Of a DNA stretch of 37,413 bases, positions 1 to 8,938 are shown piece by piece; position 1 is the first letter of the stretch, and every line of letters begins with the position of its first letter. The DNA is from an uncultured Dorea sp. (lineage in GTDB: Bacteria; Bacillota; Clostridia; Lachnospirales; Lachnospiraceae), in NCBI GenBank assembly GCA_910577685.1, contig CAJTOH010000036.1:1-37413 (forward strand). Direction: 5' to 3'. The notes beneath the pieces were generated by a model. That model did not search any database. It had not been told where the DNA came from and saw only the letters and a list, made by a program, of their open reading frames with translations. A program made the translations under genes and the position numbers.

Positions 1-44
1 AACGGAAGGGTATTTTTGTTGTTCGTCAGGTAAAGAATTTTTAC
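1..44 (-). CDS. 5' end of next gene or fusion partner, possibly a formyltransferase-type domain (partial)
   Basis: Reading leftwards from the poly-G tract in the frame that uses its last G, the sequence stays open to the window edge and translates as VKILYLTNNKNTLP. This resembles the first beta strand of formyltransferase-like or glycosyltransferase proteins. This frame has no ATG, GTG or TTG after an upstream TGA, so with nine G it has no obvious start codon. With ten or seven G it would continue the upstream GNAT frame without interruption. I infer a domain fused to the GNAT or a directly following gene. The family cannot be settled from 14 residues. Confidence 0.4.
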
Positions 45-544
45 CCCCCCCCGTCTTCAGTATCCGCTTCGTCATTACATCCTTCTTCCGAGTACTGCTT
101 ATAATTCTTCATTGCGTATTCATACTGTTGGAACTTTTCTTCAAACTGATTATTTTCAAAGCAATAGATCGAAGCAGCATTTGACGGTTTCACTTTTGCA
201 ATTAATTTACTTACATACGGAAATTCGTCTTTAACTTTTTGTTTAATCAAGCGAATCATTTCGTTTCCATGACCCATACAACGTTTATCTGTTTGGATGC
301 AATACCCTATCTCCGCCTTGTCGCCGGCAAAAGTCAACCGAATCTGTCCGATATCCTCGCCGTTGTACACATAGATATACTGCCGGCACAGAGAATCTTC
401 CAACAGTTCCAAAAACCATTTCTGATGTTCCTCATATTTGATCTCTGAAACAGTAAAGGAATTCGCACGAACCGCAGGATCATTTGCCCACTGATATAGT
501 AAATCCATATCCTCTTTGACTGCGCTTCTTAAATAAGCCTGCAC
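41..544 (-). CDS. GNAT-family N-acetyltransferase, PseH-like
   Basis: A 167-residue GNAT acyltransferase expected to move an acyl group from acyl-CoA onto an amino sugar. It sits 32 bp downstream of the pseudaminic-acid synthase, the usual setting for PseH, which acetylates the C4 amine of the UDP-sugar intermediate. The opening (LRSAVKEDMDLLYQWANDP) is typical of this subgroup, and the acetyl-CoA region lies near residues 75-105 (AEIGYCIQTDKRCMGHGNEM). The start is GTG at 544 with GAAGG upstream. The domain ends near residue 145 and is followed by an acidic linker. The last three codons are GGG GGG GGG followed by TAA, a nine-G homopolymer at the stop. The acyl substrate is not known. Confidence 0.8.
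   Translation of the reverse strand: MQAYLRSAVKEDMDLLYQWANDPAVRANSFTVSEIKYEEHQKWFLELLEDSLCRQYIYVYNGEDIGQIRLTFAGDKAEIGYCIQTDKRCMGHGNEMIRLIKQKVKDEFPYVSKLIAKVKPSNAASIYCFENNQFEEKFQQYEYAMKNYKQYSEEGCNDEADTEDGGG
44..52 (-). repeat. Poly-G (G9) homopolymer at a stop codon
   Basis: Nine consecutive C on the plus strand (G on the coding strand) immediately precede the TAA of the GNAT gene. Such tracts slip in length and are known contingency loci in glycan-modification genes, for example in Campylobacter. Here length 9 terminates the protein, while 10 or 7 would join it in frame to the downstream reading frame. Confidence 0.75.
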
Positions 545-576
545 TACAAATCACCTTCTTCAAAATCTTTATCTAA

Positions 577-1599
577 TCATTCCACCATGAAAAAATCAAG
601 CGGTGTTCCCTTTTTTATGTCCCGCGACGCAATCCGTCCTAATATATCCTGATAAAATTTAGGCTGCAGCCCGTATCCCGGCCGGATTATCTTTACATTT
701 TCCTCTGTAAGTATCTCTCCTTTCCCAATATCCCGCACACAAAATACTGACTTTCGAAAAATTCTGCTGTCCGCTTCCTGCGATGATATGCCGTATTTAA
801 CACGGCCAATAGCCCGCTCCGCCTGTCTGATATCCAAAACCATCCGCTTAAATTCATCCGGATTCATGGAAAAAGAAGCATCCGGATTGTCTATCATCCT
901 ATCCAGACAAAAATGTTTTTCTATCACGGAAGCCCCCAATGCAACAGCCGTTACCGCACCAACGGATCCCATAGAATGATCCGATAACCCTACCGGTACT
1001 CCGAATATTTCTTTCATATTCACCATGGTTGCCAGATTCATCTCATCCGTAATCGCCGGATAGGCACTGGCGCAGCGCAACAGAACAAACTGCTCATTGT
1101 TCTTCCTGCGTATTGCATTTACCGCATCCTCAATCTCTCCCAAAGACCCCATCCCAGTTGACAGAAGTATCGGTTTCCCTTTGGATGCAACATATTCTAT
1201 TAAAGGTATATCTACCAACTCGAAAGAAGCAATCTTGTAAAATTCCACCCCGATTTCTTCCAAAAAATCAACGGAACTTCTGTCAAATGGAGTCGAAAAA
1301 AAGTCAATTCCAATCTTTTCTGCTTCCGTCTTCAATTCTGGCTGCCATTCCCAGGGTGTAAATGCCTTTCCGTATAGCTGGTACAGATTTTCACCTTCCC
1401 ATATACCATTTCTAATATGAAAATATTCATTATCACAATCAATCGTCAATGTATCCGGCGTATAGGTCTGGATCTTGACACAGTCTGCTCCGGCTTCCTT
1501 AGCGGCATGAATAATCTCTTTTGCCCTTGCGATACTGCCCGCATGGTTTGCAGACATTTCAGCAATGATATATACTTGACTTCTTTTATATAAATTCAT
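577..1599 (-). CDS. pseI: Pseudaminic acid synthase (NeuB/PseI family)
   Basis: Cytoplasmic enzyme that condenses phosphoenolpyruvate with a 6-deoxy-di-acetamido hexose to give a nine-carbon nonulosonic acid. The N-terminal TIM barrel begins with IIAEMSANHAGS and continues with VKIQTYTPDTLTIDC, FFSTPFDRSSVDFLEEIG, YKIASFE, STGMGS, LSDHSMG and VIEKHFCLDR. The variant DASFSMNPDEF is closer to PseI than to sialic or legionaminic acid synthases. A C-terminal SAF (antifreeze-like) domain covers about the last 60 residues. I chose ATG at 1599, which overlaps the TGA of the preceding SDR gene (ATGA), over the upstream in-frame ATG at 1644 that lies inside that gene. The product is 340 aa, as usual for the family. 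Confidence 0.9.
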   Translation of the reverse strand: MNLYKRSQVYIIAEMSANHAGSIARAKEIIHAAKEAGADCVKIQTYTPDTLTIDCDNEYFHIRNGIWEGENLYQLYGKAFTPWEWQPELKTEAEKIGIDFFSTPFDRSSVDFLEEIGVEFYKIASFELVDIPLIEYVASKGKPILLSTGMGSLGEIEDAVNAIRRKNNEQFVLLRCASAYPAITDEMNLATMVNMKEIFGVPVGLSDHSMGSVGAVTAVALGASVIEKHFCLDRMIDNPDASFSMNPDEFKRMVLDIRQAERAIGRVKYGISSQEADSRIFRKSVFCVRDIGKGEILTEENVKIIRPGYGLQPKFYQDILGRIASRDIKKGTPLDFFMVE

Positions 1600-2366
1600 A
1601 ATAGTCCCCAACCACCATCTATTGATAACAACTGTCCGGTACAATATCTGTTGCTCTCACATACAAAAAATTCTACTGCCTTATTAAACTCATCGATATG
1701 CGCCATTCTTTTCATTGGTGTTCTATAGCAATAATTTTCTACAAAAATTTTACTTTGCAACAATTCATTTTCAACACCGCCTGCAAGAATTGCATTTACA
1801 TTTATATTTTTTTCTGCATACCTAACCGCCATATATTGCGTAATATAATTTAACGAAGCTTTGGATGAAGCATATATTAAAGAAGTAGGTATCGTATGTT
1901 CATCATAAACACGGTTATCAGGCACATTTACACTATAAAATGACGAAATATTAACAATTGCTCCATCCTTTTTGATTGTTTTCTCTGCTACATGTGCGCT
2001 TAAATATGCTGTACCAAATACGTTTATCCTATAATGCCTATCCCATTTCTCTATATTCAAATCATAACATTCTGTTACATTCTCACGACATACCGCACAG
2101 TTTACCAATGCGTCAATTTTCTCATATTTTTTTGATAACTTGTCAACAAAATCATCAATCTTATCCTGCTCATCCAACTCCAATTGCATTGGACAACATA
2201 AATCTTTAAATTCCTTCTCTAATGAATCAACAAAGGCTTGTCCGCGTTCTAACCTTCTGGTCGTTGGTATTACAATGTAACCACATCTTAGCATATGTTT
2301 CGTCAGTTCCGCACCAATTCCACTACACCCTGCTGTAATTACTATTTTCCTCCCAAGTTCTATCAT
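1596..2366 (-). CDS. Short-chain dehydrogenase/reductase, PtmA-like
   Basis: A 256-residue classical SDR. The cofactor motif is TAGCSGIGAEL (residues 11-21), the NAG-type motif appears as NCAV, the active-site Ser lies in NISSFYS, and the catalytic YASSK is near residues 165-169. The C-terminal YCTGQLLSIDGGW is typical of the family. It overlaps the upstream CMP-sugar synthetase and the downstream synthase by 4 bp each (ATGA), so the three are translationally coupled. SDRs in this position, such as PtmA of Campylobacter, are tied to nonulosonic-acid modification of flagellin. The likely role is oxidation or reduction of a nonulosonate or its precursor. The substrate is inferred only from context. 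Confidence 0.8.
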   Translation of the reverse strand: MIELGRKIVITAGCSGIGAELTKHMLRCGYIVIPTTRRLERGQAFVDSLEKEFKDLCCPMQLELDEQDKIDDFVDKLSKKYEKIDALVNCAVCRENVTECYDLNIEKWDRHYRINVFGTAYLSAHVAEKTIKKDGAIVNISSFYSVNVPDNRVYDEHTIPTSLIYASSKASLNYITQYMAVRYAEKNINVNAILAGGVENELLQSKIFVENYCYRTPMKRMAHIDEFNKAVEFFVCESNRYCTGQLLSIDGGWGLL

Positions 2367-3058
2367 TTCTGTCCTTTCTGCTCCATCAAAAAACTACATA
2401 AATCAAAATCATATTGGCTTCTTATATGAATCGAGCGTTCTTCCGGCATTTCTATCCTACGTATATTATTCCCAAAAAAATTCCTTTCCCTGAGAATAGA
2501 CCTTGTTCTTCCAACTTTTATGGCTCCATTTGGTCTATAAACAATATCGCTTAATTCACTTCTATCTACCAGTACTTCTCTGCCAAAATACAATTCTGCT
2601 CTGCCATTTGCCTGATCTTTTAATGCCCAGTGAAAATAATGCGGATCAATAATAGTTGTACCCAACACAAATTCACAATCCTTATCTTTACATATTATAT
2701 TATAAGCATCTGTAATGTCTTTGGAGCTTCTCAATGGTGACGTTGGCTGCATACACCAAATGTAATCATAGTCTTTTCCGAGTTTATCATAAAAATATAG
2801 TACCGGATCTAGTGAAGGAATATTATCCTGCGCTAATTCCGAAGGTTCTAAAAACGGCACCTGCGCGCCATATTTTATGGCTATTTCAGCATATTTCTCA
2901 CTATCTGTTGCAACATACACATCTTCAAAAATTTCTGACTGAATACAGGCTGCAATGGTATATGTTAATACCGGCTTGCCGCAAAGCTCTAGTATATTTT
3001 TATCCTTCAATCCTTTTGATCCACTACGCGCCGGTATTACACATAATGACTTTCCCAT
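2363..3058 (-). CDS. CMP-nonulosonate cytidylyltransferase (NeuA/PtmB/PseF family), copy 2
   Basis: A 231-residue enzyme that activates a nonulosonic acid with CTP to the CMP-sugar. The CTP-binding signature IPARSGSKGLKDKNI starts at residue 8, followed by GKPVLTYTI, VATDSEKYAEIA, the core WCMQPTSPLRS and the terminal region with RPNGAIKVG. The start codon shares one base with the TAA of the preceding homologous synthetase (TAATG), and its own end overlaps the SDR start by 4 bp. With its neighbour it forms a tandem, clearly diverged pair. Which copy activates the PseI product is not evident. Confidence 0.87.
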   Translation of the reverse strand: MGKSLCVIPARSGSKGLKDKNILELCGKPVLTYTIAACIQSEIFEDVYVATDSEKYAEIAIKYGAQVPFLEPSELAQDNIPSLDPVLYFYDKLGKDYDYIWCMQPTSPLRSSKDITDAYNIICKDKDCEFVLGTTIIDPHYFHWALKDQANGRAELYFGREVLVDRSELSDIVYRPNGAIKVGRTRSILRERNFFGNNIRRIEMPEERSIHIRSQYDFDLCSFLMEQKGQK

Positions 3059-3768
3059 TATCGCCCACGTCCTTTCATAATGCTTTTAGCCATTTCGAAA
3101 TCTATTTCAGTATCAATATCAACAGATGACGCTTGTTCCATAACTAACGCTTTCACATTGCCTTCAAGCCAGTCATAATCCTTCTCTTTAAACTTATTCC
3201 AACGAGCCATCCTTATTGCTCCCGTTAGTCTATAGTAAACCGGCAATTCTTGTCTGTTTTTTCTTCTAATTTCTCTATCCATAAAATTATGCATAGATAA
3301 ATCCTCTGGTAATGTATTACACCACAATGGCATTATCTCTGCTTCCGTAACTGAATTAATCATATCAATCTTCTTATCCATTTCAAGCATTTCGACGGCC
3401 TTATCTATGTCCTTTCCAGTAACCAATGGAGAAGTAACTTGTACCATTGAAAAGATATCAAATTGTTCATTTCTATCCTCAAAATACTGCATTGTTGATT
3501 TTATCGTATCTTTAATAATACTTTTATCATCTGCTAATTTCTTGTTTCTTAAAAAAGGCACTTTAGCACCGCAACTCTTCGCAATATCTGCATATTTTTC
3601 AGAATCTGTATTAACCATTACATAACATTCATGCCTATAATAACTGTCGCTCTCAATAATTGCATTAATAGCGTAATACATCAGCGGTTTTCCATTTAAC
3701 ATTTTTATGTTTTTATCTTTGATGCCCTTTGAACCACTTCTTGCCGGCAACATAAATAAAATCTTCAC
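3058..3768 (-). CDS. CMP-nonulosonate cytidylyltransferase (NeuA family), copy 1
   Basis: A 236-residue member of the same family as the next gene, with LPARSGSKGIKDKNIKMLNGKP at residues 7-28 and MVQVTSPLVTGKDI in the sugar-binding core. It starts with GTG at 3768, preceded by AGGAG seven bases upstream. The two tandem copies share motifs but differ widely elsewhere (TGAIRMARWNKF here, NGAIKVGRTRSI there). They therefore look like an old duplication or two independent recruitments rather than a recent repeat. It follows the aldo/keto reductase by 26 bp. It may activate a second, reduced or epimerised nonulosonate. Confidence 0.85.
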   Translation of the reverse strand: MKILFMLPARSGSKGIKDKNIKMLNGKPLMYYAINAIIESDSYYRHECYVMVNTDSEKYADIAKSCGAKVPFLRNKKLADDKSIIKDTIKSTMQYFEDRNEQFDIFSMVQVTSPLVTGKDIDKAVEMLEMDKKIDMINSVTEAEIMPLWCNTLPEDLSMHNFMDREIRRKNRQELPVYYRLTGAIRMARWNKFKEKDYDWLEGNVKALVMEQASSVDIDTEIDFEMAKSIMKGRGR

Positions 3769-3794
3769 ATTAACGCTCCTTTAAATAAACTTTC

Positions 3795-4706
3795 CTATTT
3801 TGCTCTTTTTCCATTTGACCATAAACTAGGGAAAATAATAGAATTTTCAACATTGCTTATTCTCTCTTTTAATTCCTTTATACATTCCAAAGGTATACTC
3901 ATGTGACTTGCTTTAGATATATTTTCTTTTAACTGTGCTTTACTTTCTACACCAAATACCAAAAAATCAATATCTCTCTCGCACTTTACAAATTCCAATA
4001 TTGCAGAAACTTTATCAACCCCATATCGGTTTAAAACGCTTTCTATAATATCCAAATATGGAACTGTATTTTGCAAATAATCTGGAATAGACTTTTTTTC
4101 CATCATAAATAGTCCTTGTAAAAAGGCACTTCTTGTAAAAATTTTAATTCGTGCTTTTTTGGCATCTGCAATAAAACCTTCTTTTATTCCTCTTTGATCT
4201 AATATACTATAGGGAAGCTGAATATAATCTATTATTCCTGTATCAATTGCAGCATATCCTTCTTTTAAATCATATATAGAAACACCAATATTTCTAACAT
4301 AACCCTGTTGTTTTAAATTAATCAATGCTGACAAAATATCCTCTTTATAAATATACTCAGGCGTATGCAACAGATATCCATCTAGCTGCTCTATGCAAAG
4401 CCGTTTTAATGAATTTTTACATTCTTCCATTACTATTTTTTCTGCCGAATTACTTTCTTCAACCACATTCGGTCTTAACTTCGAAATAATCTTGATATTT
4501 TTCCACTTTTTGTACTGATTAAAATAAGAACCCAGAATTAATTCTGCTTCACCATATGCACGGGCAGTATCGATTGTATCAATCCCTTGATCCAATGCAT
4601 AATCCAACATTTCGAAACTTTCTTTCCAAGTTGGCTGCCTTCCAATCTGATTATTAATCCCGTATTTCATTCCGAATTGAACAGTCCCTAAACATAAATG
4701 TGCCAT
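3795..4706 (-). CDS. Aldo/keto reductase in nonulosonate cluster
   Basis: A 303-residue NAD(P)H-dependent AKR with LGTVQFGMKYGI at the N-terminus, DTIDTARAYGEAE carrying the catalytic Asp and Tyr, a Lys in SKLRP, and LLHTPE in place of the usual His region. I chose ATG at 4706, with GGGAG six bases upstream and only two bases after the PseB stop, over an upstream in-frame ATG that lies inside PseB. AKRs with this fold recur beside CMP-sugar synthetases in flagellin and capsule glycosylation loci. The substrate is unknown; a keto intermediate after the PseB step or a nonulosonate side chain are both possible. Confidence 0.78.
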   Translation of the reverse strand: MAHLCLGTVQFGMKYGINNQIGRQPTWKESFEMLDYALDQGIDTIDTARAYGEAELILGSYFNQYKKWKNIKIISKLRPNVVEESNSAEKIVMEECKNSLKRLCIEQLDGYLLHTPEYIYKEDILSALINLKQQGYVRNIGVSIYDLKEGYAAIDTGIIDYIQLPYSILDQRGIKEGFIADAKKARIKIFTRSAFLQGLFMMEKKSIPDYLQNTVPYLDIIESVLNRYGVDKVSAILEFVKCERDIDFLVFGVESKAQLKENISKASHMSIPLECIKELKERISNVENSIIFPSLWSNGKRAK

Positions 4707-4708
4707 TT

Positions 4709-5713
4709 TTACTCCCAATGTACCAAATTCATATCTACAAGTAACTTCTGCAACTGCTTCACCGTCAGCCATTCCCGGTTCGTTCCCGAATTATATTCAA
4801 ACCCTTCATTTACCTTTTTCCCGCCAGAAATAATGTCCCTTTTTCCCCACCAGTTATAATGCGGATAGATAATATAATGTTTTTCATATTCATATGTAGC
4901 TGCGGAATCCTCCGCTGTTACCATTACCTCATGCAGCTTCTCTCCCTCACGTATCCCTACCTCAGGCATCTCACATCCTGACAGCATTGCCTGTGCCAGA
5001 TCTATAATCTTAAAAGACGGAATCTTGGAAATAAATGTCTCCCCTCCATTTGCCTCCTTCAGTGCTTTAATCACCAGTTTCACCCCCTCTTCCAGACTGA
5101 TCCAGAATCTCGTCATACGATAGTCCGTAATCGGCAGTTCCTTACCGCCGTTCTCAATAATCTGCCTGAAAAACGGAATGACTGACCCCCTGCTTCCCGC
5201 CACATTCCCATAACGGACAACGGAAAACCTCACATCTTTCGTCCCCGAATACGCATTTGCCGCAATAAAAAGCTTGTCCGATACCAACTTGGTTCCGCCG
5301 TACAGATTGATCGGATTGACCGACTTATCGGTAGATAATGCAACAACCCTCTTTACACTTGGCGTATCCAAAACCGCATTTACTACATTGATCGCACCGT
5401 CTATATTTGTCCTTACTGCCTCAATCGGGTTATATTCACAGGCAGGAACCTGTTTTAATGCCGCCGCATGAATGACATATTCCACCCCGTCCAGAGCCCG
5501 GAGCAAACGCTCCTTATCACGGACATCCCCAATAAAAAAACGCATAATGTCTTCATACCGTTTAAATTTATTTGCCATATTGAACTGCTTAAATTCATCC
5601 CTGGAATAAATAATAATTTTTTTCGGCATATATTTTTTTAAAACATACTCTGTAAAGTGATATCCAAAAGAACCTGTTCCACCCGTAATTAGTACTGTTT
5701 TTCCATTTAACAT
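4709..5713 (-). CDS. pseB: UDP-N-acetylglucosamine 4,6-dehydratase (inverting), PseB
   Basis: A 334-residue extended SDR, the first committed enzyme of pseudaminic-acid synthesis, making the 4-keto-6-deoxy sugar from UDP-GlcNAc with C5 inversion. It shows the NADP motif LITGGTGSFG (residues 8-17), the AAALKQVPACEYNP signature, STDKSVNPINLYGGTK with the catalytic Asp-Lys and Tyr-x-x-x-Lys, and RYGNVAGSRGSVIPFF. The length is normal. TGGAGG lies upstream of the ATG. It follows the glycosyltransferase by 43 bp and precedes the AKR by 2 bp. No PseC aminotransferase (DegT/DnrJ type) or PseG hydrolase is visible in the window, so those steps must lie to the left or elsewhere. Confidence 0.92.
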   Translation of the reverse strand: MLNGKTVLITGGTGSFGYHFTEYVLKKYMPKKIIIYSRDEFKQFNMANKFKRYEDIMRFFIGDVRDKERLLRALDGVEYVIHAAALKQVPACEYNPIEAVRTNIDGAINVVNAVLDTPSVKRVVALSTDKSVNPINLYGGTKLVSDKLFIAANAYSGTKDVRFSVVRYGNVAGSRGSVIPFFRQIIENGGKELPITDYRMTRFWISLEEGVKLVIKALKEANGGETFISKIPSFKIIDLAQAMLSGCEMPEVGIREGEKLHEVMVTAEDSAATYEYEKHYIIYPHYNWWGKRDIISGGKKVNEGFEYNSGTNREWLTVKQLQKLLVDMNLVHWE

Positions 5714-5756
5714 AATGTCCTCCAGTTACAAAAACTAGTATTTTACCTTCCTGATA

Positions 5757-6920
5757 CTACCTTTTCATTAACAGTTTCTTAAAATAATCAAGATAGTCAT
5801 TCGCCATCCGCTCCATCGTAAAATATTTAGAAAACTCAATAATATATTCTTTGTCCCAATCCTTTCCATACCATTTTACAATTGCATCAGCCAAGCACTC
5901 ATCACTCCGCTTTTCTGCAATCTGTACCACGCCCTCATCACTTAAATCTTCCATACATTCTGAGTCACGAAATAATATCACAGGTTGTCCATATGTAATA
6001 TTTTCTAACATTGCAAGACTTAAGCCCTCTGCAAGACTTGGCATAATTAGTCCACTAGAAATTGAATAAAATTTTTTCATATCATCTTTGCTTTTATTCC
6101 CTACATAGATTAATTGCTCACCAAGTCCGGCTTCTTCAATATCTTGCAGCAATATTCTCAAATGACCTGCACGACAATCTCTTCCACAAAATAAAATTTT
6201 AATATTTTTTTGAATTCCTTCCGGCAAAAGTCTAAATGCTCTGACAATTTGTCTTTGATTTTTACGCTCATGTATTGTACCAACACATAATAATACTTTT
6301 TTCCCGTGCAAATGATATTTATCGGCCAAATCGCTTTCTATTATATCCGCCTTAAAGTCCGTGCCATTCGCAATTGCATTTATCTGTCCTTTCAAATTCG
6401 GATAATCTTTTAAAATTTTACGCCTCATCCCCTTGCTTACGGCAATAATTCGAAGATCCGGTATTGTATATATGTTATGCCTCCACTTCTTAATTTTATC
6501 TGAATTTAAGAGCGCTTCTTTTTTTCCGATGTACAAATGCTCTGTATAAACATACGGAAATCCTTTTTCTTTACATATCATCATGCATCTCTTCGATAGC
6601 TCTCCCAGACCCTGAATACTAACAAGATCTGGCTGTATGTTATCTAAAGCTGCCGTAAAAGCCTTCATCATCGTTAAAAGCCACAATTCCTCCTGTGGTA
6701 ATTCTTCATTAACAACATCTTCATATTGTTCCGTTCCCACCACATGGACATGATCCAATTCCATAGGAGATAATTTTTCTGCACCGATAAATAAATAGGC
6801 CTCTTCTTTCCTGCCAACATATTCACAGATGTCCATTATCACTTTTGTTCCATTACTATTTTGAGCAAATTTTTCAATTCGCGGATCATAAACTGACCAT
6901 GTCATGAAAAGTATTTTCAT
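5757..6920 (-). CDS. Glycosyltransferase family 4 (GT-B fold)
   Basis: A 387-residue cytoplasmic glycosyltransferase. The N-terminal acceptor domain contains VSIQGLGELSKR and YVYTEHLYIG. The C-terminal GT4 donor domain begins near residue 205 (KVLLCVGTIHERKNQ, ILFCGRD), with the EX7E region in MPSLAEGLSLAMLENITYGQPVI. GGGGG lies upstream of the ATG. It is the first gene of the nonulosonate module in transcription order. The donor and acceptor sugars cannot be read from the sequence. Confidence 0.85.
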   Translation of the reverse strand: MKILFMTWSVYDPRIEKFAQNSNGTKVIMDICEYVGRKEEAYLFIGAEKLSPMELDHVHVVGTEQYEDVVNEELPQEELWLLTMMKAFTAALDNIQPDLVSIQGLGELSKRCMMICKEKGFPYVYTEHLYIGKKEALLNSDKIKKWRHNIYTIPDLRIIAVSKGMRRKILKDYPNLKGQINAIANGTDFKADIIESDLADKYHLHGKKVLLCVGTIHERKNQRQIVRAFRLLPEGIQKNIKILFCGRDCRAGHLRILLQDIEEAGLGEQLIYVGNKSKDDMKKFYSISSGLIMPSLAEGLSLAMLENITYGQPVILFRDSECMEDLSDEGVVQIAEKRSDECLADAIVKWYGKDWDKEYIIEFSKYFTMERMANDYLDYFKKLLMKR

Positions 6921-7009
6921 TTTGTTTCCCCCTTAACTATACCCCATTGATGACAAAAAGATTTATCGTTTCTACTCATCCGCCGTCTTGTTCTCGTATT
7001 TTCTTCTCA

Positions 7010-8932
7010 TTATTTTCGATATAATATGTCAGGCCTCCAGCTATCTAAAGTACAAAACATTTCCGATAAACTTTTAATAAGGAGACGATGTTTCTCATCA
7101 TTCCATGAATCCATATACCTTGTATATCTCCATGTTCCTATTTCTTTTCCTTCAATTTCTAATTCATCATACGATTTTGTCAGTTCTTCCGCATCAAAAA
7201 AACTCTTAAAATCAACTACTTTCCAATTGTAAAACAAATGATTTATTGCATAAAATTTATAAAGTTCTTCTATATTACCCGGCTCATCTAATTTATCAAG
7301 ATTCATAATCATATCATCAAATTCTTTCTTAGATCTCGGATTATGCGTAAATGAAAAACAGATATAAGGATTTAATCCGGCATTTATTACTTGAATACCT
7401 ATGGCCGGATATTCCTGACCAATCGTCCCGCAAACCGTCAATGCAAATTTTACTCCCTCTTTTTTAAGCTGAAACGGTGATATCTCCGTTTTAATGCACT
7501 TTATTTTCGGATATTTTCTAACAATCATATCATATATAATGTAATCCCTTCTTGAAGCGCACGGATGTATTTTTAAATACCAATCATAAGAAGGAGTTTT
7601 TTCTGACAATTCCCCCAGATGACACAGCCATGAAAAATAATTGTCGTCAAATATTTGCTCTCCTATGTAATAACTATCCTCCTCAAATATATGGGGAAAT
7701 ATTACTATTTTTAATTTATCATTTTCATCTAGCACTCGACTTTCTTTCATTGGAACGTTAAATGAATACTTATTCTTTGATGACGGATCAACCTCAGATA
7801 CATCCCCTTCCAATCTTCTATTAATCTTCTCCTTTGCCCATTGAATACCATAGTTCTGTTCTTCTTGTGAAAGTTGTCCCCACATCTTATCAAAATATAA
7901 GTAAGGTTCTCCCATTGCAAAATCATAATTTAATTTTCTCACAACATAAGACAAGGCATATGCCGGAATTCCTTTATCTATCGCAATATCCCTGATATAC
8001 CCGTCCCAATTCGTACCGTCTCCTAACAATACAACCTTGAAATTATTAGCATTAATATAATGATACCAGAATACAATAGTTCTTACTGCGAGTTTCAAAA
8101 AATCATACATTTTCTTTTCACGAAGATCAAACGTTGGTATATAGACTCTCAGAAAATGCCGAATTATAGTTGTCCCGAAGTGAATATTATAGATATGTAT
8201 TTTTTTCCAATCTTCCCATGAATATAGTTTTTTCCAAAGGTTTTCTATTAATTCGTCAGCTTCTCTGTTTTGATCTTCATTCAATATGAAATCCACCCAA
8301 TTATTCACATTAAATGCTCTGTATATCTTTTTAATAACAGGCGAACCGTCTTTTTCAGATATTCCATATCTCAAATATGCCTCTATTCTTGCATTAAACT
8401 TTTTAGCAAAAAAATTCCCACAATATGCATACACTATCGCCGCAGTATCATGCCTGTTTTCAAAAGGAATCAGAACTCTTGCATCATCTTTTATTTTTTT
8501 GATTTGATAAGGCGACCACAATTTCTCCATAAAATGAATAAACTTCTCTGTTGCATCATCTTCATGGTACAAATACTGTTCATCCCATATATAATAGTCT
8601 TTTCCAGCGATTAACCCTGCCCTATTTAACTGTTCGCTAATCTCTCTGGAAAATCTATATGTTGCAATAATGATCAAATCATGATTTGTCCTGTTATTTA
8701 TATATGTATCAAAAGATATTATAGGTTTTCCATAGAACTTAAATCCCTCTCCATGCCTATAATTATCAATGAATGCGGCTACATTTTTATTTATTTTTTT
8801 ATACGCAGTTTCCGCATCAACACCTGCACCAAATATATATATTGTCTGTTCATCTGGAAAAACAAAAGTATCGTCAATCAAAAGAGTTTCTTCATACTTC
8901 ATAACTATTTTTATAAAACACTCCCTTAGCAT
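7010..8932 (-). CDS. Large capsule/teichoic-type transferase with N-terminal Rossmann-like module
   Basis: A 640-residue protein with two parts. Residues about 28-125 form a PglD/epimerase-like nucleotide-binding module (TIYIFGAGVDAETAYKKI, AAFIDNYR, YGKPIIS, HDLIIIAT). The rest resembles capsule or TagF/KpsC-like GT-B transferases: VVLLGDGTNWDGYIRDIA in the first half, then IFPHIFEEDS, WYLKIHPCASRRDY and CGTIGQEYPAIGIQVINAG in the C-terminal half. It probably transfers a sugar or phospho-polyol onto a surface glycan. The start is uncertain: ATG at 8932 has no ribosome binding site, while ATG at 8902 has GGGAG 16-18 bases upstream. The N-terminal module is like those of three neighbouring proteins. 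Confidence 0.6.
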   Translation of the reverse strand: MLRECFIKIVMKYEETLLIDDTFVFPDEQTIYIFGAGVDAETAYKKINKNVAAFIDNYRHGEGFKFYGKPIISFDTYINNRTNHDLIIIATYRFSREISEQLNRAGLIAGKDYYIWDEQYLYHEDDATEKFIHFMEKLWSPYQIKKIKDDARVLIPFENRHDTAAIVYAYCGNFFAKKFNARIEAYLRYGISEKDGSPVIKKIYRAFNVNNWVDFILNEDQNREADELIENLWKKLYSWEDWKKIHIYNIHFGTTIIRHFLRVYIPTFDLREKKMYDFLKLAVRTIVFWYHYINANNFKVVLLGDGTNWDGYIRDIAIDKGIPAYALSYVVRKLNYDFAMGEPYLYFDKMWGQLSQEEQNYGIQWAKEKINRRLEGDVSEVDPSSKNKYSFNVPMKESRVLDENDKLKIVIFPHIFEEDSYYIGEQIFDDNYFSWLCHLGELSEKTPSYDWYLKIHPCASRRDYIIYDMIVRKYPKIKCIKTEISPFQLKKEGVKFALTVCGTIGQEYPAIGIQVINAGLNPYICFSFTHNPRSKKEFDDMIMNLDKLDEPGNIEELYKFYAINHLFYNWKVVDFKSFFDAEELTKSYDELEIEGKEIGTWRYTRYMDSWNDEKHRLLIKSLSEMFCTLDSWRPDILYRK

Positions 8933-8938
8933 AAAATA

